Below are positions 15,958 to 23,537 of a DNA stretch of 43,751 nucleotides, piece after piece; positions within the stretch are counted from its first letter, which is position 1; the number at the start of each line of letters is the position of its first letter. The stretch is from Lachnospiraceae bacterium. Its GTDB lineage: Bacteria > Bacillota > Clostridia > Lachnospirales > Lachnospiraceae. The stretch spans positions 1-43,751 of the forward strand of contig JAEEXY010000020.1 in assembly GCA_016288005.1 (NCBI GenBank), in the 5' to 3' direction. Below the pieces are notes generated by a model, which searched no databases, was not told where the DNA came from, and saw only the letters and a program-made list of their open reading frames with translations. The position numbers and the translations under genes were made by a program.

Positions 15958-16364
15958 TGGCAAAATACGATAACGGCGCGGCCGTAAGACTTCCTCTGGT
16001 GGAATCGGTCATCATCATCGCGATATTCGCGCTGGTAAGCGTGGCCATCATGAGGCTGTACGTTTCCGCGGATAAGCTGCAGGGACGTTCGGTCAATATC
16101 AGCAAGGCCACGATCATGGCGGAAAACAGGATCGAGGCTTTAAAGAGCGGGGCCGAGCAGGTCTCAGGCACTGAAAAGGTATACTTTGACAAAGAATGGA
16201 ACAGCTGCGCCGAGGCGGATGCGTTCTTCAGCATGACGACCGAGGTCACCGACCGTTCGAACGGCAAAACAGGCACTCTTACCGATGTTAGGATCACCGT
16301 GGATGTTGAGGGCAAGGAACAGCTCGCTGAGGTTGTTACGTCCTATTACATCCCGATCGGATGA
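15957..16364 (+). CDS. Pilin-like protein with a non-canonical class III signal
   Basis: This 135-residue protein has the segment RLPLVES followed by a membrane helix (about residues 12-34). The LPLVE part looks like the start of mature type IV pilins (hydrophobic residue at +1, Glu at +5), but the residue before it is Arg rather than the usual Gly. The remaining hydrophilic domain contains ISKATIMAENRIEALKSG, a typical helix extension, and a short beta-rich end. It overlaps the preceding stop by one base. It is probably a pilin or minor pseudopilin. Whether it is cleaved depends on the host's peptidase, which is not encoded in this window. Confidence 0.65.
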   Translation: MAKYDNGAAVRLPLVESVIIIAIFALVSVAIMRLYVSADKLQGRSVNISKATIMAENRIEALKSGAEQVSGTEKVYFDKEWNSCAEADAFFSMTTEVTDRSNGKTGTLTDVRITVDVEGKEQLAEVVTSYYIPIG

Positions 16365-16401
16365 GTACAGGATACATAAAATTGTTACATATTTCATTAT
16401 T

Positions 16402-16430
16402 TTGACACAAAATTACCCTTGAATTGTAAC
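16402..16430 (+). promoter_or_regulatory. Possible internal promoter in the pilus-like locus
   Basis: TTGACA (16402-16407) is followed after 17 bp by TGTAAC (16425-16430), a 4/6 match to the -10 consensus. A TGTTAC/GTAACA inverted pair flanks the element (16384-16389 and 16426-16431). It could separately express the last pilin-like gene and the PilT-like ATPase. Confidence 0.4.
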
Positions 16431-16462
16431 ATAATTAGGTGTATAGTGAGGATAGCAGGACT

Positions 16463-16945
16463 ATGTCTAATCAGGCTAACAACAATTCCTTCAAAATGAA
16501 TATCGGCGGACCTTCGATAATCCTTCTGCTTACGGTCCTCGGGCTCGCGGTATTTTCGATACTTGCGGTGAGGGCGGCGTACAGCGGTCTGAAGATGGCC
16601 AGGACCTCGGCGAAAGCCGTGTCGGGCTATTATGAGGCCGAGGGTATCGCGCAGGAGGCCGAATACCTGATCAAAGAGGCGATCGAAGGCACTCCCGCAG
16701 AGTCGGCTGAGTCCGCGAAAGCGGCTATCACTCCGCTGCTGCCGGGAACCGTAGATCTGGTGAGCGTCGAAGCTGACCGCATCGTATTTGAGGTTCCGGT
16801 CAACGACACATCTGTGATACATGTGGAGATGACTTCGGACACAGGGCTTGATGACCTTAAGGTTACGGACCACAGACTCGTGGTCGACAGCCAGGAGGGC
16901 TATTCGGGATCGGCGTTCGAGATCAACGTTATCGATATAAACTGA
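16463..16945 (+). CDS. PilX-like minor pilin/membrane-anchored protein
   Basis: This 160-residue protein has an N-terminal polar stretch, GGPSIILLLTVLGLAVFSIL as the single membrane helix (about residues 15-38), then a helical extension with YYEAEGIAQEAEYLIKEA and a beta-rich end. The helix-plus-YYEAEGIAQ pattern recalls PilX-type minor pilins, whose N-terminus also has a Gly just before the helix; Glu at +5 is absent. I take ATG 16463 as the start, with AGGATAGCAGG upstream. An in-frame GTG at 16439 lies before that site. It ends 14 bases before the PilT-like start. Function is inferred from context. Confidence 0.62.
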   Translation: MSNQANNNSFKMNIGGPSIILLLTVLGLAVFSILAVRAAYSGLKMARTSAKAVSGYYEAEGIAQEAEYLIKEAIEGTPAESAESAKAAITPLLPGTVDLVSVEADRIVFEVPVNDTSVIHVEMTSDTGLDDLKVTDHRLVVDSQEGYSGSAFEINVIDIN

Positions 16946-16959
16946 CGGAGGAATTGATA

Positions 16960-18039
16960 ATGATCACTCTTGACGAGCTTTTGAAAAAAGCGGTGGAGAA
17001 AAAGGCTTCGGATATTTTCTTTGTTGTCGGACAGCCCATCTGTTTCAAGATCGGCGGAAAGGTAGTCCGCGACGACGATATGTCGGGCTATGACAACCAG
17101 AGAGGTCTTACCGTAGAGACCACCAAGGAGTGGGTACAGCAGCTGTACGATGTTGCGCACCGCGACATGAAATCATTCATTAACGATAACGACGATGACT
17201 TCGCCGTATCGGTTCCGGGAGCCGGACGTTTCAGAGTGAATGTTTTCAAGCAGAGAGGTACGATATGCGCCGTTCTGCGTTACGTGCCTTTCGGACTGCC
17301 TCCCTTTGAGAATATGAACATTCCCGAGAGCATACTCGAGATCTCAAAGCTCAAGAAGGGACTGGTGCTCGTAACGGGTACCGCCGGCAGCGGAAAGAGT
17401 ACCACGCTCGCTTATGTTATCAACCAGATCAATCATAGTCGTGACTGCCATGTACTGACACTGGAGGACCCTATCGAGTATCTCCACAGACATGACAAGA
17501 GTATTATCTCACAGCGAGAGATCTCGATCGATACCGATACTTACGCTACGGCTCTTCGCGCGGCACTGCGTGAGGCTCCCGACGTTATCCTTATCGGAGA
17601 GATGCGTGACCTGGAGACTATCGAGACCGCTATGACGGCGGCAGAGACGGGCCATCTGGTACTGTCCACGCTTCATACGCTCGGCGCGGCCAACACGGTC
17701 GACCGTATCATCGACAGCTTCCCCGCAGGTCAGCAGCAGCAGATCCGCGTGCAGCTCTCGATGGTTCTGAAGACCATCGTTTCCCAGCAGCTTCTGCAGA
17801 AGGTCGGCGGCGGTGTATGCCCCGCGTTTGAGATAATGCACGCCAACAGTGCTATCAGGACCATGATCCGTGAGGGTAAGGTTCACCAGATAGATTCGGT
17901 TATCTATTCATCCGGCCGCGAGGGTATGCGCGCGATGGACAGCAGCATCTTCGAGCTCTACAAAAAGGGCCTCATCGAAGAGGAGACTGCGCTGACATAC
18001 TGCATCAACCCCGAGGCGATGAAGAGAAATATGATGTAA
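16960..18039 (+). CDS. pilT: PilT-like retraction ATPase
   Basis: This 359-residue hexameric secretion ATPase of the PilT group has Walker A TGTAGSGKST (about residues 139-148), the Asp box LEDPIEYL, Walker B VILIGEMRD, and the His box TGHLVLSTLHT. The motif AIRTMIREGKVHQ near the end is the PilT-type C-terminal segment. PilT depolymerises type IV pili at the inner membrane. ATG 16960 follows GGAGG by 8 bases; an upstream TTG at 16954 is too close to it. It is the only secretion-type ATPase in the window and has no PilB-type extension partner nearby. It may act as the sole motor of this locus or work with a PilB encoded elsewhere. Confidence 0.9.
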   Translation: MITLDELLKKAVEKKASDIFFVVGQPICFKIGGKVVRDDDMSGYDNQRGLTVETTKEWVQQLYDVAHRDMKSFINDNDDDFAVSVPGAGRFRVNVFKQRGTICAVLRYVPFGLPPFENMNIPESILEISKLKKGLVLVTGTAGSGKSTTLAYVINQINHSRDCHVLTLEDPIEYLHRHDKSIISQREISIDTDTYATALRAALREAPDVILIGEMRDLETIETAMTAAETGHLVLSTLHTLGAANTVDRIIDSFPAGQQQQIRVQLSMVLKTIVSQQLLQKVGGGVCPAFEIMHANSAIRTMIREGKVHQIDSVIYSSGREGMRAMDSSIFELYKKGLIEEETALTYCINPEAMKRNMM

Positions 18040-18043
18040 ACAA

Positions 18044-18100
18044 GTTACTGTTCACAGTCCTTGCCGACAGTGGATTTCACGAAAGCGGGGGAACAGTAAC
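18044..18100. repeat. Inverted repeat after the PilT-like gene
   Basis: GTTACTGTTC (18044-18053) and GAACAGTAAC (18091-18100) pair perfectly around a 37-nt loop, beginning 4 bases after the pilT stop. It has no T run, so it may be a processing or transcript-stability hairpin or a small repeat element. Confidence 0.6.
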
Positions 18101-18134
18101 GTAGTTTATCGAGGTTGATCAGTATTAAGGTGCA

Positions 18135-18197
18135 TCCGGGCAGCCGGACGTGCCCGGAAAGGCAGGCAGATTCGCCGAAGGCGGACTGCGAGTGCCT
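18135..18197 (+). promoter_or_regulatory. Structured leader before the transglutaminase-like gene
   Basis: Two adjacent hairpins are present: TCCGGGCA/TGCCCGGA (18135-18142 and 18151-18158), and AGGCA...CAG with CTG...TGCCT containing an inner CGCC/GGCG stem (18160-18197). They end 25 bases before the start codon. No known riboswitch consensus was recognised; in particular, the conserved residues of cyclic di-GMP riboswitches are not apparent. Confidence 0.45.
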
Positions 18198-18221
18198 GAA
18201 GCAAAGTGAAAGGAGCTAAGC

Positions 18222-19100
18222 ATGAAAAACATTAAGAGATTGCTGTGTTTTCTGCTCGCAATGACACTTTTTGCCGGCGTAAGCGAGTATTACCGTCCTG
18301 CGTCTCCGGTTAAGGCAGCGACAGTATCGGACGACGATATCTTTGTGGATAATGAGAACGGCACGGTAAAGATCACATTTACCGCGGCGGAAAAGGAGAC
18401 CATCCTGATACTTGTGGATGTGCCCGCGAACAACGTAAAGGCGAACACCAACGAGGCGGTCCGCTACTACTATAAGCTGCAGGAAGGCGAGAACGTGGTC
18501 AATGTTCCGCTGACACGCGGCGCGGGCGACTATAAGATCCGTATCTGCAAGGTGCTCGATACAGGTAAGGCTTCCGTTCTTAAGACAAAGGAAGTCAAGC
18601 TTACCGAGTCCGCCAGCAAGAGCGTATTCGACGTATCGAACATCATCGTTTCGTATACAGCGAAGGACGTCTACATCACCCAGGCCAAGAAGCTGGTCAA
18701 GTCCTGCAAGACCGAGTCGGCCAAGGTTAAAAAGATCTACAACTATATCATCAAGAACTACGCTTACGACTATGAGCTCCTGAGCGTTAAGGCTTCGACC
18801 AGTTATTACTCGCCGATCAACCTGAACACCTACAACCGCAAGCTCGGCATCTGCTACGATATCTCGGCCCTGTTTTCGGCCATGCTGCGCAGCGTGGGCG
18901 TTGAGGCGAGAGTTGTGACCGGATATACTCCCAATGTCAAGGAGTACCATGCATGGACCCAGATCTGGGATTCCAAGAAAAAGAAATGGTATACCGTCGA
19001 CGCTACTTACGATATGTGCCTCTACAACAATAAGAGCAAGAAAAAGTACACGATGGTCAAAAAGGATTCCGAGTATTCCGATATAGTTTACATCTACTGA
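18222..19100 (+). CDS. Secreted transglutaminase-like protein
   Basis: This 292-residue protein has a signal peptide (basic start, hydrophobic to about residue 20, cleavage probably after VKA near 32). A beta-rich middle region of about 100 residues precedes a transglutaminase-like core. The catalytic triad is visible as Cys211 in LGICYD, His243 in EYHAW and Asp260 in VDATYD. Such bacterial proteins act outside the cell as proteases or cross-linkers of cell-wall or surface proteins; the exact substrate is unknown. The ribosome binding site AAAGGAG precedes ATG 18222, and a strong terminator follows the gene. It lies after the pilus-like locus, 182 bases downstream, and may or may not be functionally linked. 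Confidence 0.82.
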   Translation: MKNIKRLLCFLLAMTLFAGVSEYYRPASPVKAATVSDDDIFVDNENGTVKITFTAAEKETILILVDVPANNVKANTNEAVRYYYKLQEGENVVNVPLTRGAGDYKIRICKVLDTGKASVLKTKEVKLTESASKSVFDVSNIIVSYTAKDVYITQAKKLVKSCKTESAKVKKIYNYIIKNYAYDYELLSVKASTSYYSPINLNTYNRKLGICYDISALFSAMLRSVGVEARVVTGYTPNVKEYHAWTQIWDSKKKKWYTVDATYDMCLYNNKSKKKYTMVKKDSEYSDIVYIY

Positions 19101-19146
19101 TACGGAAACCCGGACGGCGCACAGCGCTTAGATAACGATCTTTACT

Positions 19147-19182
19147 CCCCGGAGGCGGACGGACCGCTTCCGGGGTTTTCTT
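19147..19182 (+). terminator. Intrinsic terminator after the transglutaminase-like gene
   Basis: CCCCGGA (19147-19153) and TCCGGGG (19169-19175) enclose an inner CGG/CCG pair and are followed by TTTTCTT. Confidence 0.85.
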
Positions 19183-19209
19183 ATGCGCAGGCGCATGCGT
19201 CTTTGTGTA

Positions 19210-19238
19210 TTTACACCTTGAGGCAAATCCACTATACT
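19210..19238 (+). promoter_or_regulatory. Promoter of the exoIII-ilvB-redox operon
   Basis: TTTACA (19210-19215), a 17-bp spacer and TATACT (19233-19238) lie 32 bases before the exonuclease III start. Confidence 0.75.
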
Positions 19239-19269
19239 AAAGAAAACCAAGACAGCGGAGGATAACTCT

Positions 19270-20022
19270 ATGAAACTTATTTCCTGGAACGTAAACGGGC
19301 TGAGAGCCTGCATGCAGAAGGGCTTTGCCGATTTCTTCAACGATATCGGCGCGGATGTGGTCTGCCTTCAGGAGACTAAGCTTCAGGAGGGGCAGATCGA
19401 TTTCGCGCCCGAGGGGTATTTCGGATACTGGAATTACGCCGAAAAAAAGGGCTATTCGGGGACCGCGCTTTTTACAAAGGAAAAGCCCCTTGCCGTGACG
19501 CTCGGGATCGGCGAAGAGGAGCACGATCACGAGGGCAGAGTGATCACCGCGGAATATAAGGATTTCTATCTGATCTGCGTATATGTGCCGAACTCGCAGA
19601 GAGAGCTCACGCGCCTCGATTACCGCATGAGATGGGAGGACGCTTTCAGGGCCTATGTGCAGTCGCTCGACGCGAAAAAGCCCGTGATCTGGTGCGGGGA
19701 CCTGAACGTGGCGCACGAGGAGATAGATCTGAAAAACCCCAAGTCAAATCATAAAAACGCGGGATTTACCGATGAAGAGCGCGAGAAGATGACTGTCATG
19801 CTCAACGCGGGCTTTATCGACACATACAGATATTTTTATCCCGATAAAAAGGATGCGTACACCTGGTGGTCCTATATGGGCGGCGCGAGGGCAAAGAACG
19901 TAGGCTGGCGCATAGACTATTTCTGTACGTCAAAGTCGTTTGCGGACAGGCTCGTGAGCGCCGGCATCCATCCCGACGTTATGGGATCGGACCACTGCCC
20001 TATAGAGCTCGTTATCAAATAA
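19270..20022 (+). CDS. xth: Exodeoxyribonuclease III / AP endonuclease
   Basis: This 250-residue exonuclease III family enzyme acts in base-excision repair by cutting DNA at abasic sites and removing 3' blocking groups. All family motifs appear in order: WNVNGLRA, CLQETK, YVPNSQRELTRLDYRMRWE, CGDLNVAHEEIDLKNPKSN, WRIDYF and the C-terminal GSDHCPI with the catalytic His. Its length is typical. ATG 19270 follows GGAGG. It is the first gene after a clear promoter and lies 21 bases before the acetolactate synthase gene, so a DNA repair gene and a metabolic gene probably share a transcript. Confidence 0.95.
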   Translation: MKLISWNVNGLRACMQKGFADFFNDIGADVVCLQETKLQEGQIDFAPEGYFGYWNYAEKKGYSGTALFTKEKPLAVTLGIGEEEHDHEGRVITAEYKDFYLICVYVPNSQRELTRLDYRMRWEDAFRAYVQSLDAKKPVIWCGDLNVAHEEIDLKNPKSNHKNAGFTDEEREKMTVMLNAGFIDTYRYFYPDKKDAYTWWSYMGGARAKNVGWRIDYFCTSKSFADRLVSAGIHPDVMGSDHCPIELVIK

Positions 20023-20043
20023 ACGAGCGGAGAGGATGAGATC

Positions 20044-21717
20044 ATGCTGTTGACAGGAGCGGAAATCATTATAGAGACGTTGAAGGAAGAAAAGGTCGGC
20101 GTGATATTCGGATATCCCGGCGGCACGGCGATCAATGTCTACGACGCGCTCATGCGAAGAGGCGGGGATATAAGGCATATTCTCACGTCCCACGAGCAGG
20201 GGGCGGCGCATGCGGCCGACGGATATGCCAGATCCACCGGCAGGACAGGCGTATGTCTGGTGACCTCGGGCCCCGGCGCCACGAACCTCGTCACGGGCAT
20301 TGCGACGGCCTACATGGATTCGGTCCCGCTCGTTGCGATCACGGTCAATGTATCGAACTCCGATCTCGGAAAGGACAGCTTCCAGGAGGTCGATATCGCG
20401 GGAGTTACGATACCGATCACCAAGCACAATTTCATCGTTAAGGACATCGCGATGCTGGCGTCGACGATACGCAGAGCGTTTAAGATAGCGGGTTCGGGTC
20501 GCAAAGGGCCTGTACTCATCGATATCACGCGCGACGTGACCAAGGCTTCGTACGAGTACGCGCCCGCGCCTCACGGTGATTCTCCCGAATTTGAAAAGGA
20601 TTTTTTAAACGATGAGCTCGATGAAGCGGTTAAACTGATCTGCAGGTCGAAAAAGCCCCTGCTGCTGGCGGGAGGCGGAGCCGCGTCGCATTCAGCGGCG
20701 AGGAGCCTGGACCTGTTCGCGAGACTCCTCGAGATACCGGTCATCGATACCCTGATGGGCAAGGGCGTGTTCTGCGGCAAGGACCCCGGGTATCTGGGCA
20801 TGGCGGGCCTGTACGGCACGCGCGCGGCCGCTGCGGCGCTGGCGGGAGCCGATCTGCTGATAGGCGTCGGTACCAGGTTCAGCGAGAGAGTGACGAACAA
20901 TGACAGGGCTTTTGCGCCGAAAGCGAAGATAATCCACATAGACATAGACAATGCGGAACTGAACAAGAACATACTCTCAGAGGTTTCGATCGCCGGGGAT
21001 GCCGCGATGGTGATCAGGGAGCTGACGGGCAGGCTCGAGGGCAAATGCGCGGCCAATGCCGCGAAGCGCAGGAGCTGGAGGGATGAACTCTGCGCGATGC
21101 GTGACGCGGAGGAAAAAGAGACCGCGGACAAGGCCGCCAAAGCTGCCGGAAAAGGCATACTCACCGGTCCGCTCGTTGTCAGGACCGCTTACGAAAAACT
21201 GAAGGATGACGTGATCGTGACCACGGAGGTCGGACTGAACCAGATGTGGGCCGCGACGCATTACAGCTTCTCCCGTCCGGGGCAGCTGCTCACGTCCGGA
21301 GGCCTGGGCACCATGGGCTACGGCTTAGGCGCTGCGATCGGCGCGGCCGTCGGCAATCCCGGCAGGCCCGTGGTCAATTTCGCGGGCGACGGATGCTTCA
21401 GGATGAACATGATCGAGCTGCTCACTGCTGTACGCGAGGGGCTGCATATCATTGAGATCATATTTGACAACAGGTCGCTCGGCATGGTACACCAGCTGCA
21501 GCGCATGAGATTTGACGGCAGGTATTCACAGACCGAGTTCGACGACAATGTCGATTATGCTTCGATAGCTTCGGCTATGGGGGCTCTCGCGTTTACCGCG
21601 CATAACGTATCGGAGCTTGATGCGGCACTGAACATCGCAATGGCCGATAAAAAGCCGTCCGTAATAGTATGTGATATCGACCGTGACGAGATATTTGAAT
21701 TAAAAACGTTTGAATAA
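20044..21717 (+). CDS. ilvB: Acetolactate synthase large (catalytic) subunit-like, without an adjacent small subunit
   Basis: This 557-residue thiamine diphosphate enzyme of the acetohydroxyacid synthase family condenses pyruvate with pyruvate or 2-oxobutyrate. The cofactor-activating glutamate is Glu51 in SHEQGAAHAADGYAR. The substrate/FAD region GKDSFQEVDIAG, the TPP site GDGCFRMNMIELLTA and DNRSLGMV, and the usual domain order are visible. The segment FQEVD matches biosynthetic AHAS rather than other TPP decarboxylases. No ilvN regulatory subunit, ilvC or ilvD lies next to it; its neighbours are exonuclease III (21 bases upstream) and the TlpA-like gene (30 bases downstream). It may be a second, stand-alone AHAS or use an ilvN encoded elsewhere. 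Confidence 0.87.
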   Translation: MLLTGAEIIIETLKEEKVGVIFGYPGGTAINVYDALMRRGGDIRHILTSHEQGAAHAADGYARSTGRTGVCLVTSGPGATNLVTGIATAYMDSVPLVAITVNVSNSDLGKDSFQEVDIAGVTIPITKHNFIVKDIAMLASTIRRAFKIAGSGRKGPVLIDITRDVTKASYEYAPAPHGDSPEFEKDFLNDELDEAVKLICRSKKPLLLAGGGAASHSAARSLDLFARLLEIPVIDTLMGKGVFCGKDPGYLGMAGLYGTRAAAAALAGADLLIGVGTRFSERVTNNDRAFAPKAKIIHIDIDNAELNKNILSEVSIAGDAAMVIRELTGRLEGKCAANAAKRRSWRDELCAMRDAEEKETADKAAKAAGKGILTGPLVVRTAYEKLKDDVIVTTEVGLNQMWAATHYSFSRPGQLLTSGGLGTMGYGLGAAIGAAVGNPGRPVVNFAGDGCFRMNMIELLTAVREGLHIIEIIFDNRSLGMVHQLQRMRFDGRYSQTEFDDNVDYASIASAMGALAFTAHNVSELDAALNIAMADKKPSVIVCDIDRDEIFELKTFE

Positions 21718-21747
21718 GTGAACGTAGTGAACGAAGGGAGAAGAATA

Positions 21748-22398
21748 ATGAAAAAGAGAATTGCGGCGCTGCTCATGACAGCGGTCATAACGGTGGGACT
21801 CACCGGCTGCGGAGTATTTGAGTCGCTCCGTAAGGTTGATACCCCTGCCGAGGTTGAGACACCCACCCCTGTTGAGGAGATCGTGACGGAAACACCCACG
21901 GATACTCCTGCGGATAACATAACACCTGAGATCACCGCAGACCCCGCGGCTGCTGAGCCGACTGACGACCCCGGTGAGGTACCGGAACCCGATATCCGTT
22001 TCCTTACAACGGATTTTGACGGCAACGGCTGGGATGAGACCTGCTTCTATGAAAACAAGGTCACGATGATCAACCTCTGGGCCTACTGGTGCGGTCCCTG
22101 CGTCGGAGAACTGCCCGATCTGAATAAGCTCAGTGAGGATTATGCAGACAAAGGCCTGCAGATCATAGGCATTTCGCTTAAGGAAGAGGAGGCCGAAAAC
22201 CGTGAGACCGTAAAGGAACTCGGGATCACCTACCCGAATCTTTTCTATACCGAAGAATTTGACGAATACATGGACACCGGTTATTACCCGACTACTATAT
22301 TTGTCGACAATGAAGGACAGGTGCTCGGAAACGCGTGCATCGGCTCAAGAGAGTATAAGGACTGGGCAAAGATAATTGACGATCTTCTGAAGGAGTGA
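21748..22398 (+). CDS. TlpA/ResA-like thiol-disulfide oxidoreductase lipoprotein
   Basis: This 216-residue lipoprotein has lipobox LTGC with Cys21, a Thr/Pro/Glu-rich linker (about 32-80) and a thioredoxin-like domain. The active site is WCGPC (Cys115 and Cys118) in INLWAYWCGPCVGELPDLN, typical of the TlpA/ResA/AhpC-TSA type. It should act on the outer face of the membrane to reduce or exchange disulfides. The start is taken as ATG 21748 with GAAGGGAG upstream; GTG 21718 would add ten unlikely residues. It is followed after 5 bases by the CXXC microprotein and then by a membrane polyferredoxin, which probably supplies its electrons. No CcdA or DsbD gene is in the window. Confidence 0.88.
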   Translation: MKKRIAALLMTAVITVGLTGCGVFESLRKVDTPAEVETPTPVEEIVTETPTDTPADNITPEITADPAAAEPTDDPGEVPEPDIRFLTTDFDGNGWDETCFYENKVTMINLWAYWCGPCVGELPDLNKLSEDYADKGLQIIGISLKEEEAENRETVKELGITYPNLFYTEEFDEYMDTGYYPTTIFVDNEGQVLGNACIGSREYKDWAKIIDDLLKE

Positions 22399-22403
22399 GT
22401 GCT

Positions 22404-22541
22404 TTGAGCAGGAACAAAAAGGGACTGATCTGCATAGCTGCGGCCGCGGCGCTTATCGCGGCAGGGCTTCTGATGAAGCAGAACGCGGATGTTCTGGCAA
22501 AGGCGGTACGCGTCTGCCTGGAATGTATCGGAGTCGGATGA
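22404..22541 (+). CDS. CD1871A-type CXXC motif microprotein
   Basis: This short gene of 45 codons starts at TTG 22404, with AAGGAG 8 bases upstream, and ends at TGA 22539-22541. The product has a basic N-terminus (MSRNKKG), one hydrophobic Ala-rich helix (about residues 8-23), then AKAVRVCLECIGVG with a CLEC motif at the C-terminus. This matches my recollection of the CD1871A family of CXXC microproteins, which occur next to polyferredoxins in Clostridia. It is sandwiched 5 bases after the TlpA-like gene and 9 bases before the polyferredoxin gene. A role as a small membrane-anchored redox relay or subunit is inferred. Confidence 0.8.
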   Translation: MSRNKKGLICIAAAAALIAAGLLMKQNADVLAKAVRVCLECIGVG

Positions 22542-22550
22542 GGTGACGCC

Positions 22551-23453
22551 ATGACCGGAAAGATTGAGAGAAAAAAGGGTATTACGGGCCGGCTGCGTTT
22601 ATGTGTACAGCTGGCGGCGGCACTTGTACAGAACGCGAATTTCAAGGGCTTTTTTACCGGACGCATCTATCAGGGACCGGTAAAAAACGTGTGCGTGCCG
22701 GGACTGAACTGCTATTCCTGTCCCGGGGCGATAGGAGCGTGCCCGCTCGGTTCCCTGCAGAACTTCCTGGGCTCGAGGAACTTTAAGTTCCCCTACTATG
22801 TGCTCGGACTGCTGCTGTTTTTCGGAGCGCTGCTCGGAAGAGCCGTCTGCGGGTTCCTGTGCCCGTTCGGATTTATACAGGAGCTGATCCACAAAATACC
22901 CTTCCCGAAGAAAAAGCTGCGTACCTTTAAGGGCGATAAGCAGCTCAGATACCTGAAATATCTTATCCTGGCGGTATTTGTGGTCATACTGCCCATCATC
23001 CTTACGGCGACGCCCGCATTCTGCAAATATATCTGTCCCGCGGGCACTTTGGAGGGAGGCGTACCCATCATCCTGCTGCACGGAAATAAGCTGAACATGC
23101 AGATCGGGACGCTGTTCGATCTGAAGATGGCGGTACTGATCGCGGTGATCGTACTGTGCCTCATAATCTACAGGCCGTTCTGCAGATATATATGCCCGCT
23201 CGGGGCCGTATACGGACTGACAAACCGGGTGAGCCTGTATCACCTCAGCATAGACGATGCCGCGTGTATAGGATGCGGCAAATGCTCCGCCGCCTGCCCT
23301 ATGGCCGCGGATCCGCTTCATTCGCCCGATTCACCTGAGTGCATACGCTGCGGCAAATGCGCCGGGGCATGTCCCACAGGCGCGCTGAGTCTGGGATTCC
23401 GGACCGGTAAGAGTATAACGGCCGCCGAAAAACAGATCGGCGATACAGAGTAA
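22551..23453 (+). CDS. NapH/CcoG-like membrane polyferredoxin (4Fe-4S)
   Basis: This 300-residue integral membrane protein has a cysteine-rich N-terminal loop (CYSCPGAIGACPLG), two CxxxCP motifs in membrane loops (CGFLCPFG and CKYICPAG, then CRYICPLG), about five membrane segments, and a C-terminal pair of ferredoxin-type clusters (CIGCGKCSAACP and CIRCGKCAGACP). NapH-type proteins pass electrons across or along the membrane. Here it is the last gene of a run with an extracytoplasmic thioredoxin and a CXXC microprotein, so it probably supplies reductant to the thioredoxin. The gene is followed by palindromic repeat copy B, which may end the transcript. Confidence 0.88.
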   Translation: MTGKIERKKGITGRLRLCVQLAAALVQNANFKGFFTGRIYQGPVKNVCVPGLNCYSCPGAIGACPLGSLQNFLGSRNFKFPYYVLGLLLFFGALLGRAVCGFLCPFGFIQELIHKIPFPKKKLRTFKGDKQLRYLKYLILAVFVVILPIILTATPAFCKYICPAGTLEGGVPIILLHGNKLNMQIGTLFDLKMAVLIAVIVLCLIIYRPFCRYICPLGAVYGLTNRVSLYHLSIDDAACIGCGKCSAACPMAADPLHSPDSPECIRCGKCAGACPTGALSLGFRTGKSITAAEKQIGDTE

Positions 23454-23474
23454 TAAAGAGAATAAGACATGGGT

Positions 23475-23537
23475 AAGACATGGGGACGGTTCTTCTGTCT
23501 GCATACTTCGCAGACAGAAGAACCGTCCCCATGTCTT
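23475..23537. repeat. Palindromic repeat element, copy B, between convergent genes
   Basis: Two perfectly complementary 27-nt arms (23475-23501 and 23511-23537) enclose the 9-nt loop CATACTTCG. The arms carry the same GGGGACGGTTCTTCTGTCTG core as copy A, and a partial extra AAGACATGGG lies just before the left arm. It lies between the 3' ends of two convergent genes and could serve as a bidirectional transcript end. Confidence 0.9.

Noticed and set aside
18055..18068. ACAGTCCTTGCCGA shared with 43527-43540 as a repeat family
   Set aside because: A 14-base match without extension or inverted arms is expected several times by chance in 44 kb.
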